Part shown: positions 8,986-17,507 of the stretch, piece by piece | Numbering within the stretch: the first letter of the stretch is position 1 | How the letters are laid out: each line of letters opens with the position of its first letter | Assembly (NCBI GenBank): GCA_965227255.1 | Contig: CBDDFS010000002.1 | Span: 496,001-560,000, forward strand | DNA: 64,000 bases | From: CBDDFS01 sp965227255 | Lineage (GTDB): Bacteria > Bacteroidota > Bacteroidia > Flavobacteriales_E > Vicingaceae | Direction: 5' to 3' | Translations under genes and position numbers: made by a program | Notes under the pieces: model-generated | The model's database searches: none | What the model saw: only the letters and a program-made list of their open reading frames with translations | Told to the model about the DNA's origin: nothing

Positions 8986-9960
8986 ATGCTAGTTCGGTTC
9001 TTTAAGTCCAACCAGGTATATATTTATGCCATCATCCCTTTGGTGTTGTTGGTCCTTCGGTGGCCTGTTATAATCAGTGAACCACCCTTTACTCCATCGG
9101 GTCAGTTGCCTTTTCTGGCCGACCTTCTTACATGGCTGAGTGGTCAGACTTATTTGAACATGATCCTTTCAGCCATATGCATTACATATCAGGCATATGT
9201 GCTTTCGGAGATTTCCAATGAACACCGATTGATTCCTTTCTCCTCGAATCTTGTCGCTTTCATTCTCGCTTTGTCATATTCGATATTCGCGCCACATCAC
9301 TGGTTCTCTCCTGTGATCTTATCAAATCTTTTTATCGTGTTGGCTATAGAAAGAATAATGAATATCTACCATCAGGGAGAGATCAGGGGTAATATTTTCA
9401 GAGCAGGTATCTACATTAGTATTGCCTCCATTTTTTACCTGCCATCTTCATTTATGCTGCTTGTGCTTTTTTATGATCTAATTGTAATAAGGACATTCAA
9501 TTGGCGCGAATTTGCCATCAGCTTCATCGCATTCCTTGTTCCTTTTGTCTATCTCTGGGCATATTATTTTCTGGTCGATGAATTAGAGATCTTCCTCAAC
9601 TACTTCGTGGAACCAAAAACCTTCTTGTCAATTCTTGAATTCAAATTGCTGAACTGGCTTCCTTCTATGATCATGGCACTGGCATTGCTCGGAGCATTGA
9701 TCTATCTTTTTGCCTCAACAACCAAACGCACGGTGCGACAGAACAATTTGTTCCGGGTCATTATCGGCATGTTCATTGGCAGTGTACTCATTAGTCTGGT
9801 TTTCTCCAGTGATTTCATGTCGGCAAGTGCATTGATCTGGCCGGGTGTAAGTTTGATTTTGGCGAATTTCCTATTGAACATTGAAAGAGCCTGGTTGAAA
9901 GAGAGTATCGTTTATTTACTGCTTCTGTTTATTCTGCTTCGAGATTTTTCTGGATTCTGA
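8986..9960 (+). CDS. Multi-spanning inner-membrane protein (DUF6427-like)
   Basis: 324 residues, almost wholly hydrophobic, with about nine candidate membrane spans separated by very short loops. The start MLVRFFKSNQVYIYAIIPLVLLVLRWP is characteristic of a flavobacterial family I recall as DUF6427, which sits beside purine or uracil salvage genes. No catalytic or transport motif is recognisable. It is divergent from the 62-residue gene at 8713 and followed 74 bp later by purQ. Confidence 0.7.
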   Translation: MLVRFFKSNQVYIYAIIPLVLLVLRWPVIISEPPFTPSGQLPFLADLLTWLSGQTYLNMILSAICITYQAYVLSEISNEHRLIPFSSNLVAFILALSYSIFAPHHWFSPVILSNLFIVLAIERIMNIYHQGEIRGNIFRAGIYISIASIFYLPSSFMLLVLFYDLIVIRTFNWREFAISFIAFLVPFVYLWAYYFLVDELEIFLNYFVEPKTFLSILEFKLLNWLPSMIMALALLGALIYLFASTTKRTVRQNNLFRVIIGMFIGSVLISLVFSSDFMSASALIWPGVSLILANFLLNIERAWLKESIVYLLLLFILLRDFSGF

Positions 9961-10010
9961 TTGACTGGAATGAAAGACAGATTATTAACAAGCCAAACGA
10001 AATCAAATCG

Positions 10011-10018
10011 TATTTTTG
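10011..10018 (+). promoter_or_regulatory. -7 promoter element for purQ
   Basis: TATTTTTG, an exact TAnnTTTG match, 16 bp upstream of the purQ ATG. No TTG is present at -33, so strength is uncertain. The closeness to the start codon implies a very short leader. Confidence 0.45.
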
Positions 10019-10034
10019 CTAAAAAATTTACCGA

Positions 10035-10727
10035 ATGAAATTTGGAGTTGTCACATTCCCGGGGTCCAATTGTGATCAGGACATGATCTATGTGTTGGAA
10101 AGCATTATGGAACAAGAAGTTGTAAATCTTTGGCACAAGGATCATGATCTGCAGGGCTGTGATTTTATCGTTCTGCCTGGTGGATTTTCCTATGGAGATT
10201 ATTTGAGGTCAGGAGCTATCGCGAGATTCAGTCCGATAATGGATGAGGTGGTCAAACACGCTCAGAATGGCGGATATCTTATGGGAATATGCAATGGCTT
10301 TCAGATATTAGCCGAGGCTGGTCTGGTACCCGGGGCATTGCTTCACAACGATAGTCAGAAATTCATTTGTGAAAATGTAAACCTGAGGGTAGAGAATACT
10401 GACAGCTTGTTAACGAATAAATGTGAGGTTGGTGATGTCTTGAAAATTCCAATCGCCCATGCCGAAGGAAGATATTATATCTCGGATGACGGTTTGAAGG
10501 AGCTCTACGACAATAATCAGATCTTGTTTAAATACTGTGACGAGAATGGCTCGACCGATCAGTCAGTCAATCCAAATGGATCAATTGACAACATCGCCGG
10601 TGTGAGTAATAAAGCAGGAAATGTATTCGGTATGATGCCTCACCCTGAAAGAGCGGCCGATAATGAGCTTGGCAATATCGATGGCCGAATTCTGTTTGAA
10701 AGCATATTAAATGAGATCGCCGTATAA
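10035..10727 (+). CDS. purQ: Phosphoribosylformylglycinamidine synthase, glutaminase subunit
   Basis: 230 residues, the usual PurQ size. It is a class I glutamine amidotransferase that feeds ammonia to PurL in the fourth step of purine synthesis. The motifs are clear: N-terminal GVVTFPGSNCDQD, the nucleophile elbow GICNGFQILAEAGLVPGAL with Cys86, and the catalytic His/Glu pair in MMPHPERAAD near the C-terminus. Presence of a separate PurQ implies the small PurL plus PurS form, neither of which is in the window. Confidence 0.96.
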   Translation: MKFGVVTFPGSNCDQDMIYVLESIMEQEVVNLWHKDHDLQGCDFIVLPGGFSYGDYLRSGAIARFSPIMDEVVKHAQNGGYLMGICNGFQILAEAGLVPGALLHNDSQKFICENVNLRVENTDSLLTNKCEVGDVLKIPIAHAEGRYYISDDGLKELYDNNQILFKYCDENGSTDQSVNPNGSIDNIAGVSNKAGNVFGMMPHPERAADNELGNIDGRILFESILNEIAV

Positions 10728-10728
10728 T

Positions 10729-11262
10729 ATGAAGCGAGTAATATTCTATTTTCTTTTTTCCGCTTTCTGTTTTCATGGAGCAAATGCTCAAGACTGGTGG
10801 ACAAAAACCAAAGAAGAGGCCATCCCTTCTGATCTTTCTACGACCAAACTTTTGGTTGAAAAATTTAAAACCTTGAAATTGGATGATGCTCCGGTGCAGG
10901 CATTTATCGATAAGGACAAGACGGATGAACATCCTTTGATCAAGAAAACGAATAAGAATCTTGAGGACTACAATGCCGAGCTGAAAGAGATCATGAAGAA
11001 CTATAAGTTCGATTATGCCGTTGCGAGCAAAAAGAGATGTGAAGATTCATTGAAGTTTCCATTCGATGAAGCGAAATATGTTTTGAAACATGAGGTATAT
11101 CTGAGAAGGTATCAGAAGAATGGTGTAAAGGACTACTATTACACTTATATCTTTTACTTCTACGACCGGAATACGAAGAAGTCCTGGCCTTATATCTATC
11201 TATTCGATGAGAAAAGGCTTAAGTCGCTCGACAAACTTATCGGCTACCTGAATACTTTGTAG
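10729..11262 (+). CDS. Secreted hypothetical protein
   Basis: 177 residues from the ATG at 10729, one base after the purQ stop. An in-frame ATG at 10711 would overlap purQ and precede the signal peptide with six extra residues, so it is less likely. The signal peptide MKRVIFYFLFSAFCFHGANAQ is followed by a mixed charged domain with many Lys, Asp and Tyr (YYYTYIFYFYDRNTKKSWPYIYLFD near the end, quoted in part). I do not recognise the family. It is convergent with the receiver-CRP gene, whose stop lies one base away. Confidence 0.65.
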   Translation: MKRVIFYFLFSAFCFHGANAQDWWTKTKEEAIPSDLSTTKLLVEKFKTLKLDDAPVQAFIDKDKTDEHPLIKKTNKNLEDYNAELKEIMKNYKFDYAVASKKRCEDSLKFPFDEAKYVLKHEVYLRRYQKNGVKDYYYTYIFYFYDRNTKKSWPYIYLFDEKRLKSLDKLIGYLNTL

Positions 11263-11263
11263 A

Positions 11264-12322
11264 TCAGAATCTCAGATGGCGGAGTCCGTCTGAGTTGATA
11301 ATGGTGATATTACTTCCCTTAACACTCACCAGTCCTTCGTCTTTAAATTCAGAAATGGTTCTAATGACCGATTCAGTGCTCGTTCCTACAATGCTGGCAA
11401 GGTCGTCTCTTGAAATTGCCATGCTGAATTTATCCTGATCTTTTTTGTATTTATCTTCCAAAAGCACCAGGGCATCGGCAACTCTTTTTCGAACGCTGTT
11501 GTAGGCAAGATTTAGCAACTCATCTTCTTTTTCTGAAAGGTTATTTGAAAGAAGTTTGATGAAGCTTTTTGAAACTTCCCGATTGGTGTAAATCAGAGAA
11601 ATGAAATCCTGTCGGGGAATCTTAACTACCTCAGTATCTTCTATGGCTGCTGATGACTCTTTGTAGTTCTGATCTTCGAGAATGGCCTTATATCCCAAAA
11701 AGTCACCTTCGTGGTACAGGTTTGTGATCAGCTCTTTTCCATCTTCATTGATTTTGTAGGTCTTAACCTTTCCCTTGTGAATAAAGAAGAGTCCATTCGG
11801 GTAATCACCTTCATGATATAGATTTTCCTTCTTTTTGAAATTCCTTACTTTTTTATCAGCAGATAACTTTTGTAATTCCTTTAAACCATCAACGTGATCC
11901 ATGAATTCGTTCAGACCTTCAAGAGTGCTCTGAAATTCCTGCTTAAATAGATCTGTGCGCTTGAGCCTGCTTTCAATGGCATTTAACAAGTCCATCTCAT
12001 CGAAAGGCTTGGTGATATAATCGTCGGCCCCCAAATTCATTCCTTTTCTGAAGTCTGCACCGTCGGCTTTGGCCGTGAGAAAAATGAAAGGTATGCTGGC
12101 CGTCTTTTCATCTCTGCTCAACATGTACAGAACCTCATAGCCGTCAAGCTCGGGCATCATAATATCACAAATGATGAGATCGGGAAGGAAATCTTTGGCT
12201 TTTTTGACACCCACTTTGCCATTTTCGGCAACCTTTACATCGTAGTTAGAAAGCTCGAGAATTTCAGCGGTGTTTTCCCGCATATCCTCGTTATCCTCAA
12301 TTAGAAGTACTTTTTTATTCAT
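11264..12322 (-). CDS. Response regulator with receiver domain fused to a CRP/FNR-type transcription factor
   Basis: 352 residues. The receiver domain (1-120) has acidic pocket Asp10, phosphoacceptor Asp53 (IICDIMMPELDGYE), Thr in FLTAKAD and Lys in DYITKPF. A linker helix (125-155) leads to a cyclic-nucleotide-binding-type beta barrel (about 160-270: NLYHEGDYPNGLFFIHKGKVKTY). A winged helix follows (about 285-350), with the recognition helix TSTESVIRTISEF. Against CRP, the Glu181 and Arg185 equivalents are kept and Arg180 is Thr. The only cysteine is Cys52, so no FNR-like iron-sulphur cluster can be built. Six bases from the kinase gene, it forms a two-component pair that probably controls the adjacent nos genes. 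Confidence 0.9.
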   Translation of the reverse strand: MNKKVLLIEDNEDMRENTAEILELSNYDVKVAENGKVGVKKAKDFLPDLIICDIMMPELDGYEVLYMLSRDEKTASIPFIFLTAKADGADFRKGMNLGADDYITKPFDEMDLLNAIESRLKRTDLFKQEFQSTLEGLNEFMDHVDGLKELQKLSADKKVRNFKKKENLYHEGDYPNGLFFIHKGKVKTYKINEDGKELITNLYHEGDFLGYKAILEDQNYKESSAAIEDTEVVKIPRQDFISLIYTNREVSKSFIKLLSNNLSEKEDELLNLAYNSVRKRVADALVLLEDKYKKDQDKFSMAISRDDLASIVGTSTESVIRTISEFKDEGLVSVKGSNITIINSDGLRHLRF

Positions 12323-12327
12323 GCTGA

Positions 12328-13872
12328 CTAGTCTTCAATGGGCAATTCTACTGTAAATTTTGTTCCCTTTCCCAATTCACTCTTAAATTTAATTGAGCCA
12401 TTGAGTAGTTCCACGTATTTTTTAACTATGTTCAAGCCCAATCCGGTACCGCCTATATTAGTCACGTTTTTGGCTCTGAAAAATCGCTCGAACATATGTT
12501 TTTGCTCTTCTTCAGGAATACCTATACCCTGATCCTCAACGCATATCTTAAGAAGATCATTTTTCAGCTCAACATCCAATATTATTTCAGATTCCTCCGG
12601 TGAATACTTTATGGCATTTGAAGTAAGGTTTAATAGAATGTTCTTAAGTATCTGTTTGTCGATGATTACATTTTCCTTTTCCAGTGCGATGCTTTCATTG
12701 ATTGTCTGACCACTCTTGAGCATGAGCTCCAATTCATCCGTAATCTCAGCTATAATCTCTTTGAGATTTACAAGTACAAGATTGGTTCTGACCTTACCTT
12801 CCTCTAATTTATCAAGTGACAGAAAATCATTCAGAATACCGGTCAGATTCTGAATTGAGGTCTTTATTCTTCCAACATGTTTTCCGATTTTCTCTGTATT
12901 ATCGGCATCATTGTATTTCTGAATAAGCGAAACCGATGAAAGTACCGTACTTAAGGGTGTTCTGAATTCATGAGATGCCATTGAAACGAAACGGGACTTC
13001 AATTCATTCAGGGCCTTTTCCTGTGCAAGAGCATTTAGAATTTCGTTTTCTGCACGTTTTTGTTTGGTCACGTTTCTTTCTACAACCAGGATTTGCTCAA
13101 TGCTGTCATCGCTCTTAGGCAGAGGTACGGCATTGAATTCGAAGACCTGGTCTTTCGTTTCAAATTCAATAGAGCCACTCTTACCTTTAAAAACATCATC
13201 CAGATGTGCAATAATTTTATCCTTGACATCAGCCGGAAGTCGATCCTTTATTGAAGTGCCAATCAGCTTATCACTTTCAATACCGGCTTGGTATAACTCT
13301 TTACCTTCAAAGAAAACATAGTTCAGGTCTTTATCAAATACGCTGATCGTTCCGTCGGGAAAATTCCTTGCAATGGCAACATACAGGTTTTGACTTTGAA
13401 GTAACTGCTGACTTCTTTTTTCAACTTTTTCTTCAAGCTTCTCGTTCAGTTCTTTGATCTTGTTTTCGATCTCTACTCGTTTGGAAATATCACTGATCAA
13501 TGCCATGATCCTCAGGTCATTACCGGCCCCAAAATGATTTAAGCTGATCTCAACAGGAAAAACACTTCCGTCTTTTTTCTGACCAGAAAGATTCATACCG
13601 ATGCCCATTGCCCGATTTTCAGGATTAGAATGAAATTTCTCTCTGCTTTGAGTATGTGATTTGCGCAATGAATCGGGAATAAGGACTTCAACTCTTTGAC
13701 CAAGAAGCTCTTCCTGATCATAGCCAAACATCTCACTGATTCTTGGATTAATCTCTATGATTTCTCCTCGATGATTGACGAGGATCATGCCTTCCACTGC
13801 GTTCAGAAAAAGCTGTCGGTATACCGTTAAGTCGGTCTGTAAATACTCTCCCCCTTGGATTTCCTTCTGCAT
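12328..13872 (-). CDS. PAS-domain sensor histidine kinase
   Basis: 514 residues from the ATG at 13872. A longer frame to 13959 starts with a non-conserved leader of 29 residues, so I prefer the internal Met before QKEIQGGEYLQ. A PAS domain (about 15-130) contains NAVEGMILVNHRGEIIEINPRI; then a coiled coil (about 135-165), a second PAS-like region (about 170-270) and a HisKA domain with the phosphorylated His301 in SMASHEFRTPLS. The ATPase domain carries N-box NLTSNAIKYSP, G1 DQGIGIP and G2 GGTGLGLNIVKKY. No membrane span or signal peptide is seen, so it is a soluble cytoplasmic sensor. It partners the receiver-CRP regulator downstream and is divergent from the universal stress gene. Confidence 0.88.
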   Translation of the reverse strand: MQKEIQGGEYLQTDLTVYRQLFLNAVEGMILVNHRGEIIEINPRISEMFGYDQEELLGQRVEVLIPDSLRKSHTQSREKFHSNPENRAMGIGMNLSGQKKDGSVFPVEISLNHFGAGNDLRIMALISDISKRVEIENKIKELNEKLEEKVEKRSQQLLQSQNLYVAIARNFPDGTISVFDKDLNYVFFEGKELYQAGIESDKLIGTSIKDRLPADVKDKIIAHLDDVFKGKSGSIEFETKDQVFEFNAVPLPKSDDSIEQILVVERNVTKQKRAENEILNALAQEKALNELKSRFVSMASHEFRTPLSTVLSSVSLIQKYNDADNTEKIGKHVGRIKTSIQNLTGILNDFLSLDKLEEGKVRTNLVLVNLKEIIAEITDELELMLKSGQTINESIALEKENVIIDKQILKNILLNLTSNAIKYSPEESEIILDVELKNDLLKICVEDQGIGIPEEEQKHMFERFFRAKNVTNIGGTGLGLNIVKKYVELLNGSIKFKSELGKGTKFTVELPIED

Positions 13873-14032
13873 TTCTTTTCTATCGAATTCAAAGATAGTT
13901 AAACAAGTAAATGAAAGTAAAATATGAGTTTTATCAGGTTCGCATTTGATGTGACTCATTGGTGTTGTGAAAGAATGCTCTTTTTTTTACATAATATTTT
14001 TTAGCCGAAACAGACACGTCTACACCAGCATA

Positions 14033-14863
14033 ATGTATAGTATAATCATCCCCGTTGATTTTACATCCAGGTCAAAAGCGGCACTGGACTACATGACTTC
14101 ACTTTTTTCCGAGGAGCCGGTACAGATTATTTTATTGCATGCTCATTCTGCTCTTCGAACAAAAGAGTTTTTGATTTCAATAGAGGATATCATTGAAAAA
14201 GATATCAGACTGAAACTTGAAAAAGAAGCGGATGGTGTTAAGGCCAGATGGAAAAATGGAAATCTCGAAATAATTTTTGCTTACGAGCAAACGGATATTA
14301 TTTCGGCGATTACTTCTAATGCGAATAAATTTTCCGCTGATCTATTAGTAGTTGGCACGGAAGAAAATGAATCCTGGAATGATGTATCCTACAGGGAAGA
14401 AGGACGGACTGCAAACATCGTAAAAGAGGTAGAGATCCCGACTTTGATTGTGCCGGTTGAAAGAAATGCAGAAAGACCAAAGAACTTCTTGTTTGCAACG
14501 CTACCTGATGGGATAAGAGGAGAGAATGACGTAAAACCTCTGAAAGAACTTATGAAGATCTGTGGTGCGCACCTTGATGTAGTCACGGTTGGTTCAGAAG
14601 ATTCTTCCAGGGCCAAACTTGGAAGTGAGCTTCGCACAACGATAAACGGCTATCTGAATGGTCTTGATTTCAGTTACCATGCCTTATTGGATTCTGATAC
14701 GTACAATGCAATAGAACATTTTTCACATGATCATGAAAACGATCTGGTATGCATCATTTACCGAAAGCATGGAATATTGGAAAGGCTACTCAAACCTTCT
14801 GTTTCGAAAAAAGTTCTCAGCAGGTCAAACAGGCCAATTCTTGCCCTGAAGAGAAATGAATAA
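14033..14863 (+). CDS. Universal stress protein (tandem-domain type)
   Basis: 276 residues from the ATG at 14033. An upstream in-frame start at 13967 adds a Phe-rich leader unlike the family, whose members begin directly with the first strand (MYSIIIPVDFTSRSKAALDY). There are two UspA-like halves: the first (1-145) ends in LLVVGTEENES...TLIVPVE, the second (146-276) is more divergent and ends SVSKKVLSRSNRPILALKRNE. Tandem Usp proteins of this size are frequent beside anaerobic and denitrification genes in Bacteroidota. It lies between the divergent regulator genes and the nos genes, so it is likely part of the low-oxygen regulon. Confidence 0.85.
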   Translation: MYSIIIPVDFTSRSKAALDYMTSLFSEEPVQIILLHAHSALRTKEFLISIEDIIEKDIRLKLEKEADGVKARWKNGNLEIIFAYEQTDIISAITSNANKFSADLLVVGTEENESWNDVSYREEGRTANIVKEVEIPTLIVPVERNAERPKNFLFATLPDGIRGENDVKPLKELMKICGAHLDVVTVGSEDSSRAKLGSELRTTINGYLNGLDFSYHALLDSDTYNAIEHFSHDHENDLVCIIYRKHGILERLLKPSVSKKVLSRSNRPILALKRNE

Positions 14864-14865
14864 AT

Positions 14866-14879
14866 GTGATGAATATCAC
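14866..14879. promoter_or_regulatory. CRP/FNR-type operator upstream of the cytochrome c/nosZ genes
   Basis: GTGATGAATATCAC is a perfect inverted repeat (GTGAT, 4-bp spacer, ATCAC). It follows the CRP/FNR layout (TGTGA-N6-TCACT in the wider view). It begins 2 bp after the stress-protein stop and lies 75 bp upstream of the cytochrome c start. The receiver-CRP regulator 2.5 kb away is the obvious candidate to bind it. Confidence 0.6.
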
Positions 14880-14954
14880 TTTTCGGCGTGAGACTACTCA
14901 TAGAATTAACTATTGGCGTGACGGAAATTTACCTCACTTTTTAAAAGGCAAAAA

Positions 14955-15428
14955 ATGAAAAAAACGAACATCTTCCTTACTATCACTTCGATGGCCATAA
15001 TTCTTTGGTCTTGTGGAGGTGAGACACAACCAGCCCAGGATGAAAGCCCACAGCAATCGGCTTCATCTATGTTTGAAGAGGCTGAAGAGGCAGCCGACCC
15101 GATGAATAACAAGGGTATCGGCCCAATCAAATCAATTGAACTTGCAGAAGTAGATCCCGCCATGGCCGAAGAAGGTCGTTTGATCTACGAAGAAAAATGT
15201 ACAGCCTGTCACAAGGTTAGCGAACGATATATTGGTCCTGCACCAGCCGGAATTATGGAAAGAAGAACTCCGGAGTGGATCATGAATATGATTCTCAATC
15301 CAGAAGAAATGGTGAAGGAGGATCCAATCGCAAAGGACTTATTAAAGGAATATCTTTCTCCGATGGCCAACCAAAGTTTAACCGAGGACGAAGCCAGAAA
15401 GATATTAGAGTATTTCAGAACTATTTAA
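14955..15428 (+). CDS. Lipoprotein cytochrome c
   Basis: 157 residues. The signal MKKTNIFLTITSMAIILWSC ends in a lipobox with Cys20, so the protein is membrane-anchored on the periplasmic side. A Glu/Ala-rich linker (about 25-70) leads to a single class I cytochrome c domain with the haem-binding motif CTACHK (Cys82, Cys85, His86). Candidate axial Met residues follow in NPEEMVKED and LSPMANQS. It is 30 bp upstream of nosZ and is the likely electron donor to the reductase, as for the c-type cytochromes of clade II nos clusters. Confidence 0.92.
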   Translation: MKKTNIFLTITSMAIILWSCGGETQPAQDESPQQSASSMFEEAEEAADPMNNKGIGPIKSIELAEVDPAMAEEGRLIYEEKCTACHKVSERYIGPAPAGIMERRTPEWIMNMILNPEEMVKEDPIAKDLLKEYLSPMANQSLTEDEARKILEYFRTI

Positions 15429-15458
15429 AAATTCAACATATCAATTAAAATTCAAATC

Positions 15459-17420
15459 ATGAAAAAAGTGATTCTTGGCATAGCGGTTTTGGGAATGATC
15501 TTGACTGCGTGCGGTCCGCAAAATGGCGGAAACAAATCAGGAGGTGATGCATTTTCTACAGATGTTGCTTCCAAAGTATATGTAAAACCAGGCACTCACG
15601 ATGAGTTCTACGGTTTTATCTCAGGTGGATTTAACGGACAACTTTCAGTTATAGGTCTTCCATCTGGTAGAGTATTCAGAAACGTTCCTGTATTCTCAGT
15701 AGACGCAGAAAAAGGATATGGTTTTAGTGAAGAAACAAAACCTATGCTCATGACATCTTATGGATTTGTTCCATGGGATGATGCTCACCACCCTGAATTA
15801 TCTCAGACCAATGGTGAGGTTGACGGACGTTATGTATTTATTAATGGTAACAATACACCGCGTATTGCCAAGATCGATCTTGAAACATTCGAAACTACGG
15901 AGATCATTGAAATTCCAAATTGCGGTGGTAACCACGGTTCGCCATTTACTACAGAAAATACAGAATATGTGATCGCTGCTACAAGATTCAGTGTTCCTAT
16001 TCCTCAGAGAGATGTTCCAATTGAGACTTATAAAGAGAATTTCAAAGGAACCATCACCATGATCAAAGTTGATGATGAAGGGGACATGAGTGTCGATTTT
16101 CAGATCCTTGTTCCAGGTTATGATTATGACAAGGCGCATTGCGGTAAAGGACCATCTCACGGTTGGGCTTTCTTTACTAGTTACAACACGGAGCAATCTT
16201 CAACTTTGAAAGAGATCAATGCTTCTCAGAATGATAAGGACTTCATCGCAGCTGTGAACTGGAAGAAAGCTGCCGAATATGTGGCCCAGGGCAAATACAC
16301 CGAAATGCCTACATCATATTATAACAACCACATGGATCACAGCACTCAAATGGCAACTTCTGAGGTTATTAAAACTGTAAAGGTTCTTGATCCTGCTGAA
16401 TGTCCGGGTATCATTTATTACCTGCCTACACCAAAATCTCCACACGGTGTTGACGTAGACCCAACTGGTGAATACATCGTTGGTAATGGAAAACTTTCGG
16501 CTGACATGTCAGTTCACTCTGCAACAAAAATGTTGAAAGCCATTGAAGAAGAGAAATTCGAAAAGGTTATTGACGGTATTCCTGTACTGGATTACGAAGC
16601 CATTCTGGCCGGTGTTGTTAAGGAACCGGGTCTTGGACCTCTTCACACAGAATTTGATGACAAAGGTTATGCCTACACTTCTATGTTCATCTCTTCAGAG
16701 ATCGTAAAATGGAAAGTTGGAACATGGGAAGTAGTTGATAGAATTCCTACTTATTATTCAATTGGTCACTTGATGATTCCTGGTGGAGACACGAAGAAAC
16801 CTTGGGGTAAATATGTGGTTGCATTGAACAAGATCACAAAAGACCGTTATCTTGAAGTAGGACCAGAATTGGTTCAATCTGCTCAGTTATATGACATCTC
16901 TGGTGAGAAAATGCAATTGCTGCTTGATTTCCCAACTCTGGGAGAGCCTCACTATGCGCAAGGTTGTCATGCTGATGTACTAAAAGGGAAAACCAAGAAG
17001 ATTTATAAACTGGATGAAAACAATCACCCACATGCCATTAAGAATGAAAAAGAGGCACGAGTTGAGAGAGATGGCAACACGGTAAGAGTTTACATGTCAT
17101 CTATCAGATCTCACTTTGCCCCTGATAATATTGAAGGTGTGAAGGTTGGTGATGATGTTTATTTCCATGTTACGAATCTCGAACAAGACTGGGACACTCC
17201 TCACGGATTTGCTGTGATGGGCGCCAATAATGCAGAATTACTTATCATGCCAGGACAGACAAGAACACTATACTGGAAGGCTGATAGAGAGGGAGTATTC
17301 CCTATGTATTGTACAGACTTCTGCTCTGCACTACACCAGGAAATGCAGGGATATGTGAGAGTTTCTCCACAAGGGTCTGATGTTCCGTTGAAATGGTGGT
17401 TAGGTAATTCAGCTGAATAA
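15459..17420 (+). CDS. nosZ: Nitrous-oxide reductase, clade II, lipoprotein type
   Basis: 653 residues. It reduces N2O to N2 in the periplasm using the CuZ cluster fed by a CuA site. The N-terminus MKKVILGIAVLGMILTACG is a Sec lipoprotein signal (Cys18), not the twin-arginine signal of clade I enzymes. The beta-propeller domain supplies CuZ histidines, including the DDAHHPELS pair and PHGVDVDPTGEYI. The C-terminal cupredoxin domain has the CuA ligand set Cys618-x3-Cys622-x3-His626-x2-Met629 (YCTDFCSALHQEM), with the upstream ligand in TPHGFAVM. It is full length with no missing ligand visible. It sits after the cytochrome gene and before the maturation genes. Confidence 0.97.
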   Translation: MKKVILGIAVLGMILTACGPQNGGNKSGGDAFSTDVASKVYVKPGTHDEFYGFISGGFNGQLSVIGLPSGRVFRNVPVFSVDAEKGYGFSEETKPMLMTSYGFVPWDDAHHPELSQTNGEVDGRYVFINGNNTPRIAKIDLETFETTEIIEIPNCGGNHGSPFTTENTEYVIAATRFSVPIPQRDVPIETYKENFKGTITMIKVDDEGDMSVDFQILVPGYDYDKAHCGKGPSHGWAFFTSYNTEQSSTLKEINASQNDKDFIAAVNWKKAAEYVAQGKYTEMPTSYYNNHMDHSTQMATSEVIKTVKVLDPAECPGIIYYLPTPKSPHGVDVDPTGEYIVGNGKLSADMSVHSATKMLKAIEEEKFEKVIDGIPVLDYEAILAGVVKEPGLGPLHTEFDDKGYAYTSMFISSEIVKWKVGTWEVVDRIPTYYSIGHLMIPGGDTKKPWGKYVVALNKITKDRYLEVGPELVQSAQLYDISGEKMQLLLDFPTLGEPHYAQGCHADVLKGKTKKIYKLDENNHPHAIKNEKEARVERDGNTVRVYMSSIRSHFAPDNIEGVKVGDDVYFHVTNLEQDWDTPHGFAVMGANNAELLIMPGQTRTLYWKADREGVFPMYCTDFCSALHQEMQGYVRVSPQGSDVPLKWWLGNSAE

Positions 17421-17451
17421 GATACAAGGTTAGGTTAATGTTGGTTAGGTT

Positions 17452-17493
17452 GCAGGGGCTCTTGGAAAATTTTCCGGGCCCCTGCTTTGTTTT
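17452..17493 (+). terminator. Strong hairpin with U-rich tail between nosZ and the maturation genes
   Basis: GCAGGGGC (17452-17459) pairs perfectly with GCCCCTGC (17478-17485). The loop contains a second perfect palindrome, GGAAAATTTTCC (17464-17475). TTTGTTTT follows. It has the form of an intrinsic terminator inside what is otherwise one gene block, so it may end most nosZ transcripts or protect their 3' ends. Two copies of TTAGGTT precede it. Confidence 0.7.
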
Positions 17494-17507
17494 AAATACA
17501 TAAAGTC

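Noticed and set aside
13873..13959. Longer N-terminus of the sensor kinase.
   Set aside because: The extra 29 residues show no domain and run into the regulatory gap; the internal ATG is better placed.
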